A stretch of 64,000 nucleotides of DNA, taken from Haematococcus lacustris (lineage: Eukaryota > Chlorophyta > Chlorophyceae > Chlamydomonadales > Haematococcaceae). Under the pieces are notes generated by a model, which was not told the DNA's origin, ran no database searches, and saw nothing but the letters and a program-made list of their open reading frames with translations. Below, in pieces: positions 32,967 through 44,900 of this stretch. The stretch lies in NCBI GenBank assembly GCA_030144725.1, contig JASKMD010000017.1:5947992-6011991 (forward strand). The letters are read 5' to 3'. Every line of letters starts with the position of its first letter. Position 1 is the first letter of the stretch. The position numbers and the translations under genes are program-made.

Positions 32967-33821
32967 CCTGCGGCAGGAGCTGGGTGTGAGGGTGTGGTGC
33001 CTGGGTGGGGCTCCGGTCGACCAGGGGGGCCAGCTGCCGCAGCAGGCTGGCTGATGTCTGCTACTGCCTGGTGGAAGCAGTCCAGGTCAGAGGGCTTCCA
33101 GCCATGACCTGGCAGCTTGAAAAGCACCTGGCGGGGAGAGATGCTCACGCGACGCCCGGTCTGCAGGCAACCAGGCACAAGGGGCAAGGTACCCCAAGGG
33201 AAGGAGGGGAGGCCACTGGGCAGAGGGGAGTCACCCGGCAGTGGCGCACAGGGTAGGTGGCTGCAGATGCCGACATGAGCTCCGTGATCCAGGTGTAATG
33301 GCATGTAAGCAGGTGATGGCAGCCAAGGGGATGCGTTGTTGTGCCGGCGTCCCAGCCTGCAGCTCAAACTGGGTGTGAGTATGGAACGCTGCACTGCCTC
33401 CTCCCCTCCCCTCAGACCCCCACTCTCAGGTACCACCTAGTCCTATACCTAGTCTTAAACCTCTGGAGGAAGAGGACGGCCAAGCAGCTTGGCAGCTGAT
33501 GGCGCAAGCGGTGAAAGCCATCCTCGGCATCATCACCTGGTCCATCACAAAGTGCTTGGCCTTGCCATCTGCCTGCGTCACCAGGCCCAGCACGGCCTTG
33601 TTGTCACGTTCAAACTCAACCAGGTCGCCTGGCTGCAGGCCTGCTTCTGTGGATGGGCTAGCTTTGGCAGCCCTGCATGCAGACACCACCTTGGTGGGGT
33701 ACAAAGGCGAAGTGCGAGCTTGTGCAAACACCAACATGGGACACTTCTTACCGCGCAACAGTGGCGAAATGGTGCTGGGGCAAACGCGCAAGAGCTTGGC
33801 CGGGGTTGCCGTGGACAGCAT
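25475..33821 (-). CDS. RNR1: Plastid-type RNase II/R family 3'-5' exoribonuclease, multi-exon
   Basis: Predicted to degrade and trim RNA, probably in the chloroplast, as land-plant RNR1 does. Exon 1 (33821-33538) starts MLSTATPAKLLRVCPS, a transit-peptide-like sequence, then LQPGDLVEFERDNKAVLG. Exon 2 (33161-32762) gives GRRVSISPRQVLFKLPG, a polyglutamine run and LAEAWELVVADS. The RNB domain follows: RLDLTHLRCITIDDQSTTEV with DDGLS (about 30.4 kb), VRIWVHVADPDRWLRPG and MFPRCLSEGPFSLRQHK (29.7-29.9 kb), FGAVLRSDGSLADL, RKRWRQDNGCIDITLPEAK, SRSLVAEMMILAG, GLPLPYRGQPQPQ and YVQVTSPIRR (27.5 kb). The end has FLGWQRKELQLAALL and a C-terminal GDVVVLGVLAADPVAGTVRF. Motif order matches the family. 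Several introns carry microsatellites. Splice sites of the middle exons are approximate. Confidence 0.88.
26836..27276. repeat. (GGGTCA)n microsatellite, about 73 units, in an RNR1 intron
   Basis: A near-perfect hexamer array of about 440 bp. The open frames through it (poly-GQ, poly-VR, poly-DP) are artefacts of the repeat length. Confidence 0.97.
30684..30755. repeat. (GAT)n trinucleotide array, 24 units, in an RNR1 intron
   Basis: Uninterrupted apart from the ends. It lies upstream of the exon carrying the catalytic DDGLS motif. Confidence 0.95.
32911..32965 (-). repeat. CAG repeat encoding polyglutamine in RNR1 exon 2
   Basis: On the minus strand about 18 consecutive CAG codons lie in frame between PAPAAG and LAEAWELVV. 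The frame is open on both sides, so it is translated if the exon model is right. Confidence 0.85.
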
Positions 33822-34239
33822 GAGGGGGCCATGCGGGGGGCCGCGAGTGGGTCCGGGGTTTGGGCCATCTATTCCGACCTCCTCCTGCGGGCGGCCTCCC
33901 GCCTCCACTTGCTGTGTTAGGCAGCAGCTCCATACACGCGTGTTGTTAATCGACCATCACCGTTCGCCGGCTTGTGCTCAGGCCAGCGCCATGGCGGGCC
34001 TGGCTAACGCGTTTTGATGCAGACGTCTATACCAAAAATATCAACATGGGTTGCTTTAGTTGCCGGGGCCAGCCGGTCAACATGGGCCCAAGGTCAGGTC
34101 AAGGCGGGAGGCGATTTCAGACCGCATGTGGTCCTGGTCCAAGATAAGGCCTAGTAGCAGCTGCCAGGACCAGGGCAATAGCCAACCAAAGTTAGCTCAC
34201 CTGGCCAGCTGCTGCTGCTAACCTTGCGCCTGTGTGCCG
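33822..34239. other. 5' flank of RNR1 and spacer to the Fanzor F/B block
   Basis: No further exon was recognised. A 13-bp word GTTGCTTTAGTTG at 34050-34062 recurs at 36795-36807 on the far side of the Fanzor block. Confidence 0.5.
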
Positions 34240-34487
34240 TGTGTGTGCCATCAAGCAGGCCAAGCAGAGGTGGCCTGACCGCATCCTAGCCCTGGCCTAT
34301 GGGGGAGGTGGCTTCAAGGGCAGCGGCACCATTGGCTGCAGGGGGGTTGGTATCTCCGACCAGCTCTAGCTTTACGATCGCCCACTGGGCGGCCCAGATC
34401 AGTGTATTTTCACACAACCGTATATTTTTCACCGGGAAACCCAAGTTGCTAGAAAAGGCTACCGCCCGTCGCACTGCGCATCGCGTG

Positions 34488-36162
34488 ATGGCTAAGAAGA
34501 AGCGGAAGGGTAGCGACAAGAAACATAAAGGTTCGTGTCCCCAGCCGACTGTGGGCTACGTGAGTTACGCGCTGTGTGATAACCCGTCGCTCCTGTTGGT
34601 TCCATCGCAGCGTCTCGTTCCGCCCAAGGCAAGCAACGACAGGATCGTCGGGATGGCTGGACCACGCGTCGACGTCAGGTGACGGCCCCGCCTTATGTGT
34701 CCCCGCACTGTTTGTGTTGACCCCGCCTTGTGTCTTGGCCTGTCAATATGGCAACTTTGCTTGGCTGCAGGTCATCAAGGTCCCCGAGGGCGCAGTGCTG
34801 CGCGGCTGCAAGAAGACCAGGCGCAAGCTGCGGGAGCACCTCCGGCTGCGGGCTGAAATCCACTCCCAGCTCCGCGTGATCGCTTCATTGCTTGTCTTGC
34901 GCATTTTTCTCACCTGCCTGGTGGGCTACCCAACCCCGGGCTTCGCCAGCGCCCCTCAGCCTCCAGCCGTGCAGCCTCCCCAACCCCCGGATGCTCCCCC
35001 CCTACCGCCACTCCCCCCACGGGCCCCTGCCCAGCCAGCACCTGCCCAGCCTGCCAGCATGGAGTGTGACACTGACTCTGACTCCGAGTCAGATTGTGAC
35101 TCTGAGCCAGAGCCACAGTCTGACTCGGAGTCAGAGTCAGAACCTGAGCCAGTCACGCAACCCCCCCAAAGGCGCTGCAGCGCCCGCCTGGCAGCCCTTG
35201 TACCCGCAGCACCCACTGGCCCTCCCTTGCCCCTTGATTGCGAGGACCCCCTGATGCTCAGGCAGCTGAAAGACTTCTGCATGTTCTTCGCCAACCCAAA
35301 CTTCAAGACATGCTACAACCAGCTGCAGCGGCGCCTTGTGCGCAACCGCCACCCCATGCTCATGCCAGCCTTTGAGGACCCCAGCAACCAGGCGCTGCCG
35401 GACAAGCTGCAGGAGCTGTGCAGCATCAAACTGGCGGGTGACGCCAACACCATCGGCGCACACTCCATGCAGCTGGCGGTGGCCATGCAGCAGCATTACT
35501 CCAACCCAGGCAAGTCATGGTGGTGACTAGACCCTGGACTTGGACCTGGACCTGGACCTGAACCTGACCTGACCTGACCTAAACCTGACCTGACCTAACT
35601 GTATACCTGACCTGACCTAGACCTGACCTGACCTAAACCGCATACGACCGCATAGACCTAACCTGACTTAAACCGCAGGCTGGAAGCCCCCAGCAGGGCA
35701 GGTGGAACAGCGCCTGGTGCGCCCAGCCTGGAGCCAGGAGCGTGGCCAGCCAGTGCGGGGCCTGATGTGGTGCCCTATATAGTGGCCCCCCGCAAGCCCC
35801 CACAGGCCCCACGCAGCAGCCAGGCAGCCACACAGCTAGCAGCCTCAGAGCCAGGGCCCAGCACTCCCCCTCCAGCCAAGCGCAGCAAGCCGGCAGCTGA
35901 GCCCACAAAGGGCAAGGGCAAGGCTGCCAAAGCCAAGCCAACACCACAGCCAGGCAGGTGGCTGGACAGGGACTGCAATGCAGCGCTAAACATGCAGGGC
36001 ATTGGGGAGAGCAGGTGGCGGCCGCTGGAGCTGTGCTACTGGCCAGAGCAGGGAGCTCTGCCAGCTAAGGGCAAGGAGTACCCTGGCCTGGGGTACAAGC
36101 GGCTGCGAGACAAGCCCCCCAAGGCCCAGGAGCAGCAGCAGCAGCCTGCTGAGGCACAGTAA
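34488..36162 (+). pseudogene. Fanzor (eukaryotic TnpB-like) nuclease, copy B, core-deleted
   Basis: Exon 1 (ATG at 34488) encodes MAKKKRKGSDKKHKG, a strong nuclear signal, then a GT donor. Exon 2 is about 34610-34679 (RLVPPKASNDRIVG). Exon 3 (from about 34771) starts VIKVPEGAVLRGCKKTRRK and holds a proline-rich segment, an acidic DSDSESD-type stretch of about 40 residues, then FCMFFANPNFKTCYNQL and LAVAMQQHYSNP. A GACCT-type repeat (35530-35670) follows. Coding resumes at AGWKPPAGQVEQRLVRPAW. The segment that carries RuvC-II in copies A and C is deleted. CCTATATAGTGG replaces CCGGTAGTGG of copy A, shifting the frame. RuvC-III (RWLDRDCNAALNMQ) and the stop at 36162 remain. Confidence 0.82.
35530..35670 (+). 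repeat. Imperfect ACCTG/GACCT tandem repeat at the copy B deletion point
   Basis: Repeats of GACCTGGACCT, GACCTGACCT and CTAAACC fill the place where the middle of the Fanzor gene is missing. It may be expanded intron sequence or filler at the deletion. Confidence 0.8.
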
Positions 36163-36395
36163 TGTGTGCCCCCTTTGTTGAGCTGTTATCAGCTGTTTTG
36201 TCATGCCAACTGTACACAATAGCCCTCGGGTCAGGCAATAGTGTAGGTGGTAGGCAGGCTCATGTGCCATGTGCACTGGGTTTACTCCACACAGCCCAAT
36301 AACACTGTTTGAGTCGGCCCATTATTGTCGGATCTAGTTAGTGGCTGCTAGTGGCGGCTCAAATGGAGGCCCTAGTGAGGGACAATAGGGCTGCT
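36163..36395 (+). ncRNA. Candidate guide-RNA/3' end region of Fanzor copy B
   Basis: This noncoding block is nearly identical to 23735-23987 in the deletion derivative E and recognisable in copy A. It starts with an AGCTGTTATCAGCT hairpin and contains GCCCTCGGGTCAGGCAATAG and CCCAATAACACTGTTTG. It is the best-conserved noncoding part across copies. By analogy with Fanzor/TnpB systems it could encode the scaffold of the guide RNA; no expression evidence exists here. Confidence 0.4.
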
Positions 36396-36807
36396 GGGGG
36401 GTCCCAGTCAGCCAGATAGTAAAGGAGGCGCTGAGGCAGTTCCAAACAGAGCGATAATGATGGCTCAGGCATTCCCAACCACCTGTTAGCCAAGCCAGGA
36501 TTGGGTGATTATACCCGACAAGGCCCTGTTGTGCAAGTGGCGGCGCAAGTCACAGCGGTAGCCAGCCACAATTCAAGACATTTCCAACAGGACAAATACT
36601 CCATCCCTCACGAAGGGGATATGTGTGGGTTGGAGCTAGGGGAGCTCTAGCTACAGGCACACACATCAGAATGGCTGAGCTGCAGTGGGCAGTAGGCACA
36701 CTAGCAGTAGCCTTTACAATGATGAGCTCGAAGCCTGTGTTTGATTACAACTCATGCTTCGTTTTGGTGTAGCATGAGGGCTGTAGGGATCCAAGTTGCT
36801 TTAGTTG

Positions 36808-37289
36808 GACATGCTCGGCTTTCAAGATGGGACGGCTGCCCTGTGGTCCCAGCTACACAATCCACTCGCCCGCCATGCTGAAGGTTAAGGGGCTCACAAA
36901 ACGGTGATCCTGAAGCATTGTAGAGCGCCACCACTACATCAAGCCAGCAGGTGACACACAAACTCAACACCACCATGATCAATCTGAAAAAGAAGCAAAG
37001 TCAGGTGAGAGCAAAACCCATGCCTGTAGACGTTGTGTTCTCACGTCACACATTCGTACCTACAGCTCGACCTGAGCAAGCCAGCGCAGGCACGCTCTGA
37101 CATTGCCCTGACTTGAGCTGCACCTAGCATGCCAGACTTCAACTTCTTCGCTGAGAAACCTACTGACGGTGTGACTATTCGGGCCTTCATGACAAGCAGA
37201 GGACGAGGCTGCTGCCACCAGTACCTGACTGACTTTGCATGTATGAGCATGGCAAAAAGCGGCAGTGGCACGAGCCTTCAAGTGTCATG
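36808..37289. other. 3' flank of the SLC37-type permease gene
   Basis: No reading frame resembling a known protein. Presumed 3' UTR and intergenic DNA. Confidence 0.5.
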
Positions 37290-40200
37290 TCACGCTACTG
37301 GCCTGACTGACTTGCCTCTCAGCTCACGCAGCTCGCGAGCAGCAAGCTTGATGATTAGGAGGGCGGCGGTGAGGGCGCTCATGTACAGCATGGTGAACAC
37401 CATGTCAAAGCTGCCATGCTGTGAGATGTAGCCGGTCAGCATGGGCCCAAGGGCAGCGCCCAGGGAGCCCATGCCATCAATGATGGCGCTCACAGTGGCA
37501 AGTGCTTTGCCATTGCCCTGCAAGTCGCAGCACCACAGGGTTGGCTCTCACTCCTGATGGGTGTGATGGGCTGCGCAGTGCAGGGGGACAGCCCTGGGAT
37601 ATCAGGTGACAAGGCAGGCGTGGGGGAAGCCCCTCACAGACAGCAGCTGGGACAACAATATCCAAAATGCACGAGTGCCACAGCTACACTGGGGGACAGC
37701 AGAGAGGGATATGTTGGCGCAGCAGAGAGGTCAGTGTTGTTAGTGTGCCAGCAATGCTGGTCCACTTGCTCCCTGAAGGAGCCTTGGTATGCCTGCTATA
37801 GCTCTAGTGTGAGGCCGCTGCTCACCTGCAAGGACTCATGCGTGCCGAGGTCAGCGCTGACTGCTGTGGTGATGAGTGCATAGGGTCCATTGACGCAGAA
37901 ACCACTGAGCATCATCAGGCTGACGTTTGCTGAGAATGATCTGCACCTCACATACACAGCACACACCATGCTCAACGCCCCTTGCCACGCCCCACATGCC
38001 AGCCTCCAGCCAGCGAGCAACACCCATTACAGTGTGCTGTTCCGAGGAGGCTGTGCCTGTCCCCTGAGTTCGGCTCACATGTGTCCAAAGGTACGGTACA
38101 TGTAGAGGAATGGCACGGCCACCAGCATGAAGGACACGCTGACCAGGGCGCTGGCACCACTCTTGTCTGACAAGTGGCCGGCCAAGACCCCGCCTGCCAC
38201 CCCGCCCACGTCAAACAGCACTGACAGGTCCCCTGCCTCTTTGGGGCTCAGCATGCGGCCCTCTATGGGTGTGGACTTGATGTAGTAGGGCAGCCAGTAC
38301 AGGAAGGTGTAGGCGATGAGCTTGGCGAAGAACAGGCAGAAGGCATAGGCGGGCACGCCGGGGATGCGCCAGGCATCTATGAAGTGGATGCCCTCAGCTT
38401 CAACATGGGGCAGCAACTTCATCTCCTGCAGCGCAACAGCATAGCAAGCATACGCATGGGAGGAAGCACCGCAGCGGCATGACCAAGGTGTGAGCGCAGC
38501 AAGGATGCACAACGGTAATGGCACGCATAGCCACCTTTGAGCTTCGCATGCCTTGCACGCCTCCATCATGCAGCTGCATTATGGTCACCCCATGCAATAC
38601 AGAAAGATGCCACGCACCTCATCACCTGGCCTGCTGTCTGGGCCAGAGACGCCCACGTCTGAGGGGGAGACCACCAGGAAGAGGAACACCAACACAGACA
38701 GCCCCATCATCACCATGCCTAGGGACACGAAGGACCAGCCCCAGCCCTGCAGCAACAAGTGATACTATATCAGCAATGGGATATACTTGGTACATTAATG
38801 GAGCTTACCACACTGCACATTAAGGGAGGAGACGCTCACCAGGCTGGGTGTCCACACACCAGCATGCACCAGTTCGGATTACAAACAACACAGCCCGTAC
38901 GCACTAGTAGGGGAATAATGTGCTGAAGGCACTCAATACATAGGAGCACAAATAGCACTGTGCTATTTTGCACTGGCATGGACATGCAGGTGTCTTTCTT
39001 GTAGCGCAGCATTTGAGCAGCAGCTGCTAGGCTGAGGGTAAGGCAGGGGTCATGTGTCAGGGGCCTCATAGAGCCATTGCCAACAAGCACTTGCTAAGGA
39101 CGGGTCCAGAACGCAGCCGCAATGGCAGCATTCAATGGGAGCAGGCACTGCTCGTGCCAGGCTGCATGCGCCTGGTTCCAGGTACGCATGTACCTGGATA
39201 ATAGGGGCTGCCTGGCGCCACACACTGATGCCACAAACTCACAGAGGATAGCAAGGCTGCCGCCACAATGGTGCCCAGGATGTTGCCAACAGAGGTGTGG
39301 GCATTCCAGATGCCCATCACGAGGCCTCGCTTGCCCTTGCCTGACCAGTTGGCCACAATGGACACCACGCTGGGCCAGCCAGTGGACTGGAAGACGCCAG
39401 CGATGATCTGTAGCGGCAAAGATGGAGTCATGCTCCGCACACACTTGCCTTAACCCAGCTGTTCACCTTGGCAGCCTGCCCCAGCGGGCTGTGAGCTTGA
39501 GCACATAGGAAGACTCAATGCCCTGTCAGCTGAGCTGAACCATCCTCTGGAGAAGCAGAGGGTCTCCGCCTACAGCCCGCTTGTCCCCCACCACCGCTGT
39601 TGCTGCCGCCGCTTCCCCCGCCATGGTTTGTGCTGTGTTGGGCGTGGGTTATGGTAGAGGTGACAGCAGGGGTCCCTCACCTACTGCCCAACCTACCCTA
39701 CTTCACCCCCTGCATCCCAGCCTTCTCCCTAGCCTGCTCCCCAGCTGCACTGTTCCCCTTCCTACACGCAGTGCCCTGTCAGCTGAGGCACACACGGAAG
39801 AGCTCTAGCTTCCATTGACATCATTCAAATCTACAGCTGTGCGTTTATGTTGGCATGTCATATAGCTGCCAGCTGTCCCTTGCTTACCCTGCCCTGCCTG
39901 ACCCTGCCTGGCAGCACAATGCCCATGCAGGCCACTCACCGAGACAATGATGTAGTAGCCCAGGCTGTGCACATCCCAGAAGAAGCCCATGCCAAAAAAC
40001 ATCACGAACACACCGCTGCCCAGCATGCCTGCGAGCAGGCTTACAGACCACTCTCAGTTGGCTGACAAGTGAGCGTGGTCATGGGACAGCGCAGTGGCAA
40101 TGCCCGCAGGGTGGGGCTACAGTTCACCTGCAGAAAGGAACCAGCGCAGGTCCAAGCGGTCTCCCAAGTGACCAGCAAAGAACATGCCAATAGCATATGC

Positions 40201-40614
40201 GCCCAGGAAAGCTAGGTCTACTTCTCCCAGCATTGACTGCATTGCAAGCATTGGCCCGGACCCTCAGTGCGTTAGGCAGGCACTCCATACTGATAGCTGA
40301 GTGCAACCTTGAAATGTACATCACCTGACCATTAGGGCCATTGAACGGTGCCCAGCCACCCAACATGTTGGCGGGCAAGTCCAGCTCAATCACCGGCCCA
40401 GACCCCAGCAGGACCCTTCCCCTGCTGCCCCTTATCGATGCATCTCCTTTCAGCACACTGCGCTTAGGACAAGCCTAAGCCTCATTACATTGTCTTCTTA
40501 GTTCCTAAGCGACCAGCTGTGCTGACTTGTACCATCCGAGCACCTTTTCACAATGCTGGGGGGTTTCCGTGATGCGTGGTAGCCAGCGTAGCATAAGAAG
40601 GTAAGAATAAGCAC
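37290..40614 (-). CDS. SLC37-type glycerol-3-phosphate/sugar-phosphate permease (MFS), multi-exon
   Basis: A twelve-helix major facilitator superfamily antiporter of the SLC37/GlpT-like group, moving organic phosphate across a membrane; which membrane is unknown. Exons in order on minus: 40614-40544 (VLILTFLCYAGYHASRKPPS), about 40462-40325 (VLKGDASIRG, GGWAPFNGPNGQ), 40230-40130 (EVDLAFLGAYAIGMFFAGHLG), 40025-39945 (SGVFVMFFGMGFFWDV), 39412-39240 (IAGVFQSTGWPSVVSIVANW then GKRGLVMGIWNAHTSVGNIL), 38755-38610 (GWGWSFVSLGMVMMG), 38425-38078 (IPGVPAYAFCLFFAKLIAYT), about 37935-37825, and 37516-37290 (GSLGAALGPMLTGYISQHG). The codon split AAAAG/T makes SIVKSVLKGD across the first intron, matching plant homologues. 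The ATG-bearing first exon was not found; a hAT element starts at 41069 upstream. Confidence 0.85.
40421..40510 (-). repeat. Exon-intron junction of the permease gene that is copied at 46911
   Basis: These 90 bp cover the acceptor and start of the permease exon beginning VLKGDAS. They match 46911-47000 without gaps at about 82 of 90 positions. Confidence 0.88.
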
Positions 40615-41068
40615 CTGCGCTGCGCCAAACTCAATTGCACTGCCAGCCCGCCGATGGGACAGCTGTCACTAGACAACTGTCCTACCCACCGATCCTCTGT
40701 ACCAGTTGTAAGAGCGTCTGCCAATGTAGTTGTGCAACAGCTCTAACCCTGGCGGGCAATTTTTGGGGTGTTTCGGGTTCATCTTCATACTGGGATCGTG
40801 CTATGTGCGTCTAGGCATACGAGCAAATGCCGCGAGGGCAGATGCAAACTTGCGTTGTGCGTCGCGAAGCTCTAGCTTTTTCTTGGCTTCAACTGAACTT
40901 GGGCGTGGAGCCAAGAAGTACTGGAAACGTACATTTTGTTGTCATCCTCCATGAGGTTACCGATACCCCATTTCTACATGCTAGGTAGGACTCCTGTCGA
41001 AGAGGTTTGTAAGACGACAGCCTTTCCTAGCTGTCACAAAGCTATTAACGACACCCAAGTGTCCAACT
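40615..41068. other. Region upstream of the permease exons
   Basis: Expected to hold the first permease exon, but no ATG with a splice donor in the right frame could be chosen. Frames on minus near 40960 are short and unconvincing. Confidence 0.4.
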
Positions 41069-41946
41069 CAGGCGTTCCCAACATGGGGTTGGCAATCTTC
41101 ATGCAACTGCAGCCCATCTACTCCATCATTTGATGTAACGTTTGTTGCGTCTGCTGTAATGTAGTAATGCGCGTTAAATGTAAGACTGAAATTGCCATCG
41201 GAGTCTTTCGATGCGGGCAGCCACATGTGACCCCGGATGTGTCCCAATTACAGACCGTGGTAAGCTACACTGGTAAGCTACGTCCTTGGCTATCCGTTAG
41301 CGATGCGCGACATGTCGGTCGCGCACACCACCGAAGTCCGGCAAACATGGCAGCGCGAGCTTCCTGATGGTGCAGGCCGCTTGGCGAGGATGTGAAGGAA
41401 TCTGTGTGTGGCAGCGCTGTATCGCTGTAATGGTGGGCGGCACAGTAGGGACTAGTCACCCCCCTCCCAGCTATGATCCGCTTTATTTTTTGAACCATTG
41501 AACAACAGCCTTGCCTCTTTTGTAGCATACTCATTTACGCGTCCATGGCACTATGCAGCTCAATCATTGGGCTTGTATGTAAAAAGATGGACCGCCTACA
41601 AGGTACACATGCTGATGGCCACAGGTGCACGAGGAGCCGACTGAGCTTGGCTTACCACTCCGCCACGTGCCCACCACCAACACAGCTTAACCCACCATCT
41701 CCCAACCTCGTCCACGTACATCCACCTCGTCCACCTACATCGTCTACCCCGCCCAGCTCCCAGTAGCCCCTCCTCCCAGCCTGCCATCAGCCTCCTCCCC
41801 CCTACCTCTCCTTCTCCTCGCCTCCTACCTCTCCCCTACCTCTCCTTCACCCATCTCCGTATCCATCACCCCCCATCACCCTGACCACCGAGCCAAGCCC
41901 GTAGCCCCGCTCAGCCATTCACCCACCCACCTCTCAATCCCTAACC

Positions 41947-44900
41947 ATGAAGAAGAGATTAAGCAAGGCAAAGAGTGCTCAGCTCTATGCACTAAACAAG
42001 TCGCCAAGGGCTGGCTATCTGCATTGCCCTAACAACATGAAGGCTGTAGCTTGTACGGCACAAGGGACAAACCGTGACCTGCAGGCTGAGGTGCAGCGGC
42101 TGCGGGATGTGGAGCAGTCCCTTATGGGCACCGTGGATGGGTTGCAGGGCGACCTAGACGACCTGCAGGCAGCACACCAACGCCTGCAGGGTGAGCACAC
42201 GGCTTTGCAGCAGGTGGCATCCAGAGCGGCAGCTACCAATCACTCCCTACGGGCTGCTCGACGCAGCCTCCAAGGGCAAGTGCATATCTACCGTTGTAAA
42301 CGCCACCCCCACCACTCCCCACTCACCTGCAAGCAGAGGCAACAGCTGCTGGTTCTTGGGCAGCACCCCGTCTCAGTGGAGGTGTTGAAGCGGTGTGCAG
42401 AGGCTGGCTATAGAAGGCTGGATAGCCATGGCTGGCCCATGGGCAGCATGCCAGAGCAGCTCAGCCCAGCACCCTTACCGACAGACATCTTCATTTCAGC
42501 TTAAGTGGCGCCTGTGTGGAGGCCAGCAGCCAGTGCTGCACCTTATAATGCTCACCACTGCTTGAGCACCGTCAGGTTGCATCTAGAGACCGGTGTTAGC
42601 CGCCATGCCCTCTCCAAGTGCCGGCAATGCTTCGTCTCTGAGCAGTGCGTCCTCCCCAACCCACACCGGCCAGGCAAGATATCCACAGTTGGGCGTGAAT
42701 TCCACATCGGCCACCTACATGCGGCACAACACCCTTGGTAAGATGCAAAGGGGAAGGCAGGGTGGCGTGGGTGGGAAGGGGCTGGGAGAGAGTGGATGGG
42801 GCTGGGAGGGAGTGGGAGGGGGGGACTGAGGGGGGGGCTGAGGCTGGGAATAACCACATGTCTTTGCTCTGCTGCCTGCTTTCAGACCAACTATTGCGCG
42901 CAAAGGCAATACACCTGCAATTTGATGGGTGCACGTGCGACCGCCATGGCAAGGTGCTAGTATTGCGAGTGACAGCAGCAGTCAGCCCGCAACACCAGCC
43001 ACAAGGCTGGGAGCAGAGGCCCGGTGGTGGGGCTGGGGCCGGGGCTGGGGCTGGGGCAGGGGCAAGCCGACTCAGCACTCAAGTCACCGATGTGTTGGCT
43101 ATCATCCCCGCGGCAGAAGCTCATGTCCAGGTCATAATGGAGGAGCTGCTCCTCCACGGCCTTGACAGTGCCTGCATCGCCAGCATCACAGCAGACCGTG
43201 CAGCTGTGAACATGGGTGAATATGGTCTTGTTGTCGCCCGCATGAGTGAGCTCGTGCAGAGCAAGGGGCAGGCTGGCTGCATTTGGGCGCAGCCCTGCTA
43301 TAGCCATGGCATACACAACACACTGCTGACTGGGCTAGCTGCATTGGGTGGTGACATCCGCCCAACCATTAAATCCATTGCCAGGTTGCTGGCCCAGCAT
43401 TGGGTGCCGCTCGGCATGGGAGCGTGGGGCGCCAAGCCTCAAGTGCCGTGTGACACCCGCTGGGCCAGCTACATCACCTCAACAGTGTCCATGCTGCGCG
43501 TCTGGGCGCATGCAGGAGATGCAGTGTCACAGCTGCTTGAGCGGCAGAAGGGTCAGTCTCCACCATGGGCTGTCACCCTTAGCCAGCTGCTCCTAGACAA
43601 TAGCATGTTGCTCAGGATTAGCGTGGTGGCAGAGGTTGGGGAGAGCATCTTGGTGCCCGAGCTCATGTGGGCCAGCAAAGATGTGCTAGCTCGTCTAGGG
43701 ACCTGGGGCACATTGCCCCTTCTAGCAGGTCTGCATAGCCAGCTGATGTCAGCAGAGCAGCGCGAGCAGCAGAAGCAACAGCTTGCGACCTATTTGCAGG
43801 TGCACTGTGGTGCTATGTGGACTTACTACCAGCATCATGTGCAGGCTCAAATGGCCTTGCCCCACCTCTTCGCAGCTCTCGGCAGCTCAGACCAAGCTAC
43901 GCGCATGGAAGTGGCGATTGATGTGGTGTATCATGCCGAGCTACGGCTGCCGCCGCCTGAGGATGGGCAGCAGCAGCAGCAGCGGATGCAGCAGCGGCAA
44001 CAGCAACAGCAACAGCAACAAGAGGACCCTTATGGCACTTGGCGTCAATATGCATTTGACATTTGTGCCATGGCTGTGAACGGCGACCCTGGCAGCCCCG
44101 CATTGCGCCTTCACCTCGAACAGTACTACCTTGTCAGCCCTATCTCCAATGCCCCAGTGGAGTCCTTGTTGCAGCTGCTTAAGCATGGTGGTGGCAGGTA
44201 CATGGAGCTGCCAGCTTTGCTGCGGCTGATGTCCCTGCGCACATGCAAGGAGGCCACTAAGACTGTGGATGTTAATGATTTGCAGCAGCGTATGGGTCAG
44301 CTCCGTGCTGAAGTGCGGCGTAAGGAGGATGCCGCAGCTGCAGCACAGCTGTCAGCAAAGGCAGAGCGCCAGATCACAGAAGCAGCGCACAAGGTGGGGA
44401 GGGTTGTGGTTAAAGTGGGTGACCATGTGTGCCGAGAGCGGCTTGCAGCGGCCCATGCCCTTGCCTTGGGGGGGCATGATTATGGCCACACAACTGTCGA
44501 GGAGGCAATGAAGATGACAGGAAAGCAGCTTCAGACATACCNNNNNNNNNNNNNNNNNNNNNNNNNNNNNNNNNNNNNNNNNNNNNNNNNNNNNNNNNNN
44601 NNNNNNNNNNNNNNNNNNNNNNNNNNNNNNNNNNNNNNNNNNNNNNNNNNNNNNNNNNNNNNNNNNNNNNNNNNNNNNNNNNNNNNNNNNNNNNNNNNNN
44701 NNNNNNNNNNNNNNNNNNNNNNNNNNNNNNNNNNNNNNNNNNNNNNNNNNNNNNNNNNNNNNNNNNNNNNNNNNNNNNNNNNNNNNNNNNNNNNNNNNNN
44801 NNNNNNNNNNNNNNNNNNNNNNNNNNNNNNNNNNNNNNNNNNNNNNNNNNNNNNNNNNNNNNNNNNNNNNNNNNNNNNNNNNNNNNNNNNNNNNNNNNNN

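Larger units (their letters stand above)
34348..36395 (+). mobile_element. Fanzor element copy B, with 7-bp direct repeats GGGGGGT
   Basis: About 2.05 kb. The 5' portion shared with derivative E starts at CTAGCTTTACG (34366) and the 3' portion ends GACAATAGGGCTG. It is nested in relic F. Because the target is a G run the duplication length is uncertain by a base or two. Confidence 0.75.
34240..36787 (+). mobile_element. Fanzor relic F (copy-C family), interrupted by copy B
   Basis: The left piece (about 34240-34347) reads DRILALAYGGGGFKGSGTIG and CRGV, matching the segment before RuvC-II in copy C. The right piece (36396 onward) resumes GVPVSQIVKEALRQFQTER and then hits stop codons where VVLVDEF would follow. 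The final part (36590-36787) matches the 3' noncoding end of copies C and D. GGGGGGT flanks the inserted copy B on both sides (34341-34347, 36396-36402). The RuvC-III exon is missing. Confidence 0.75.
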
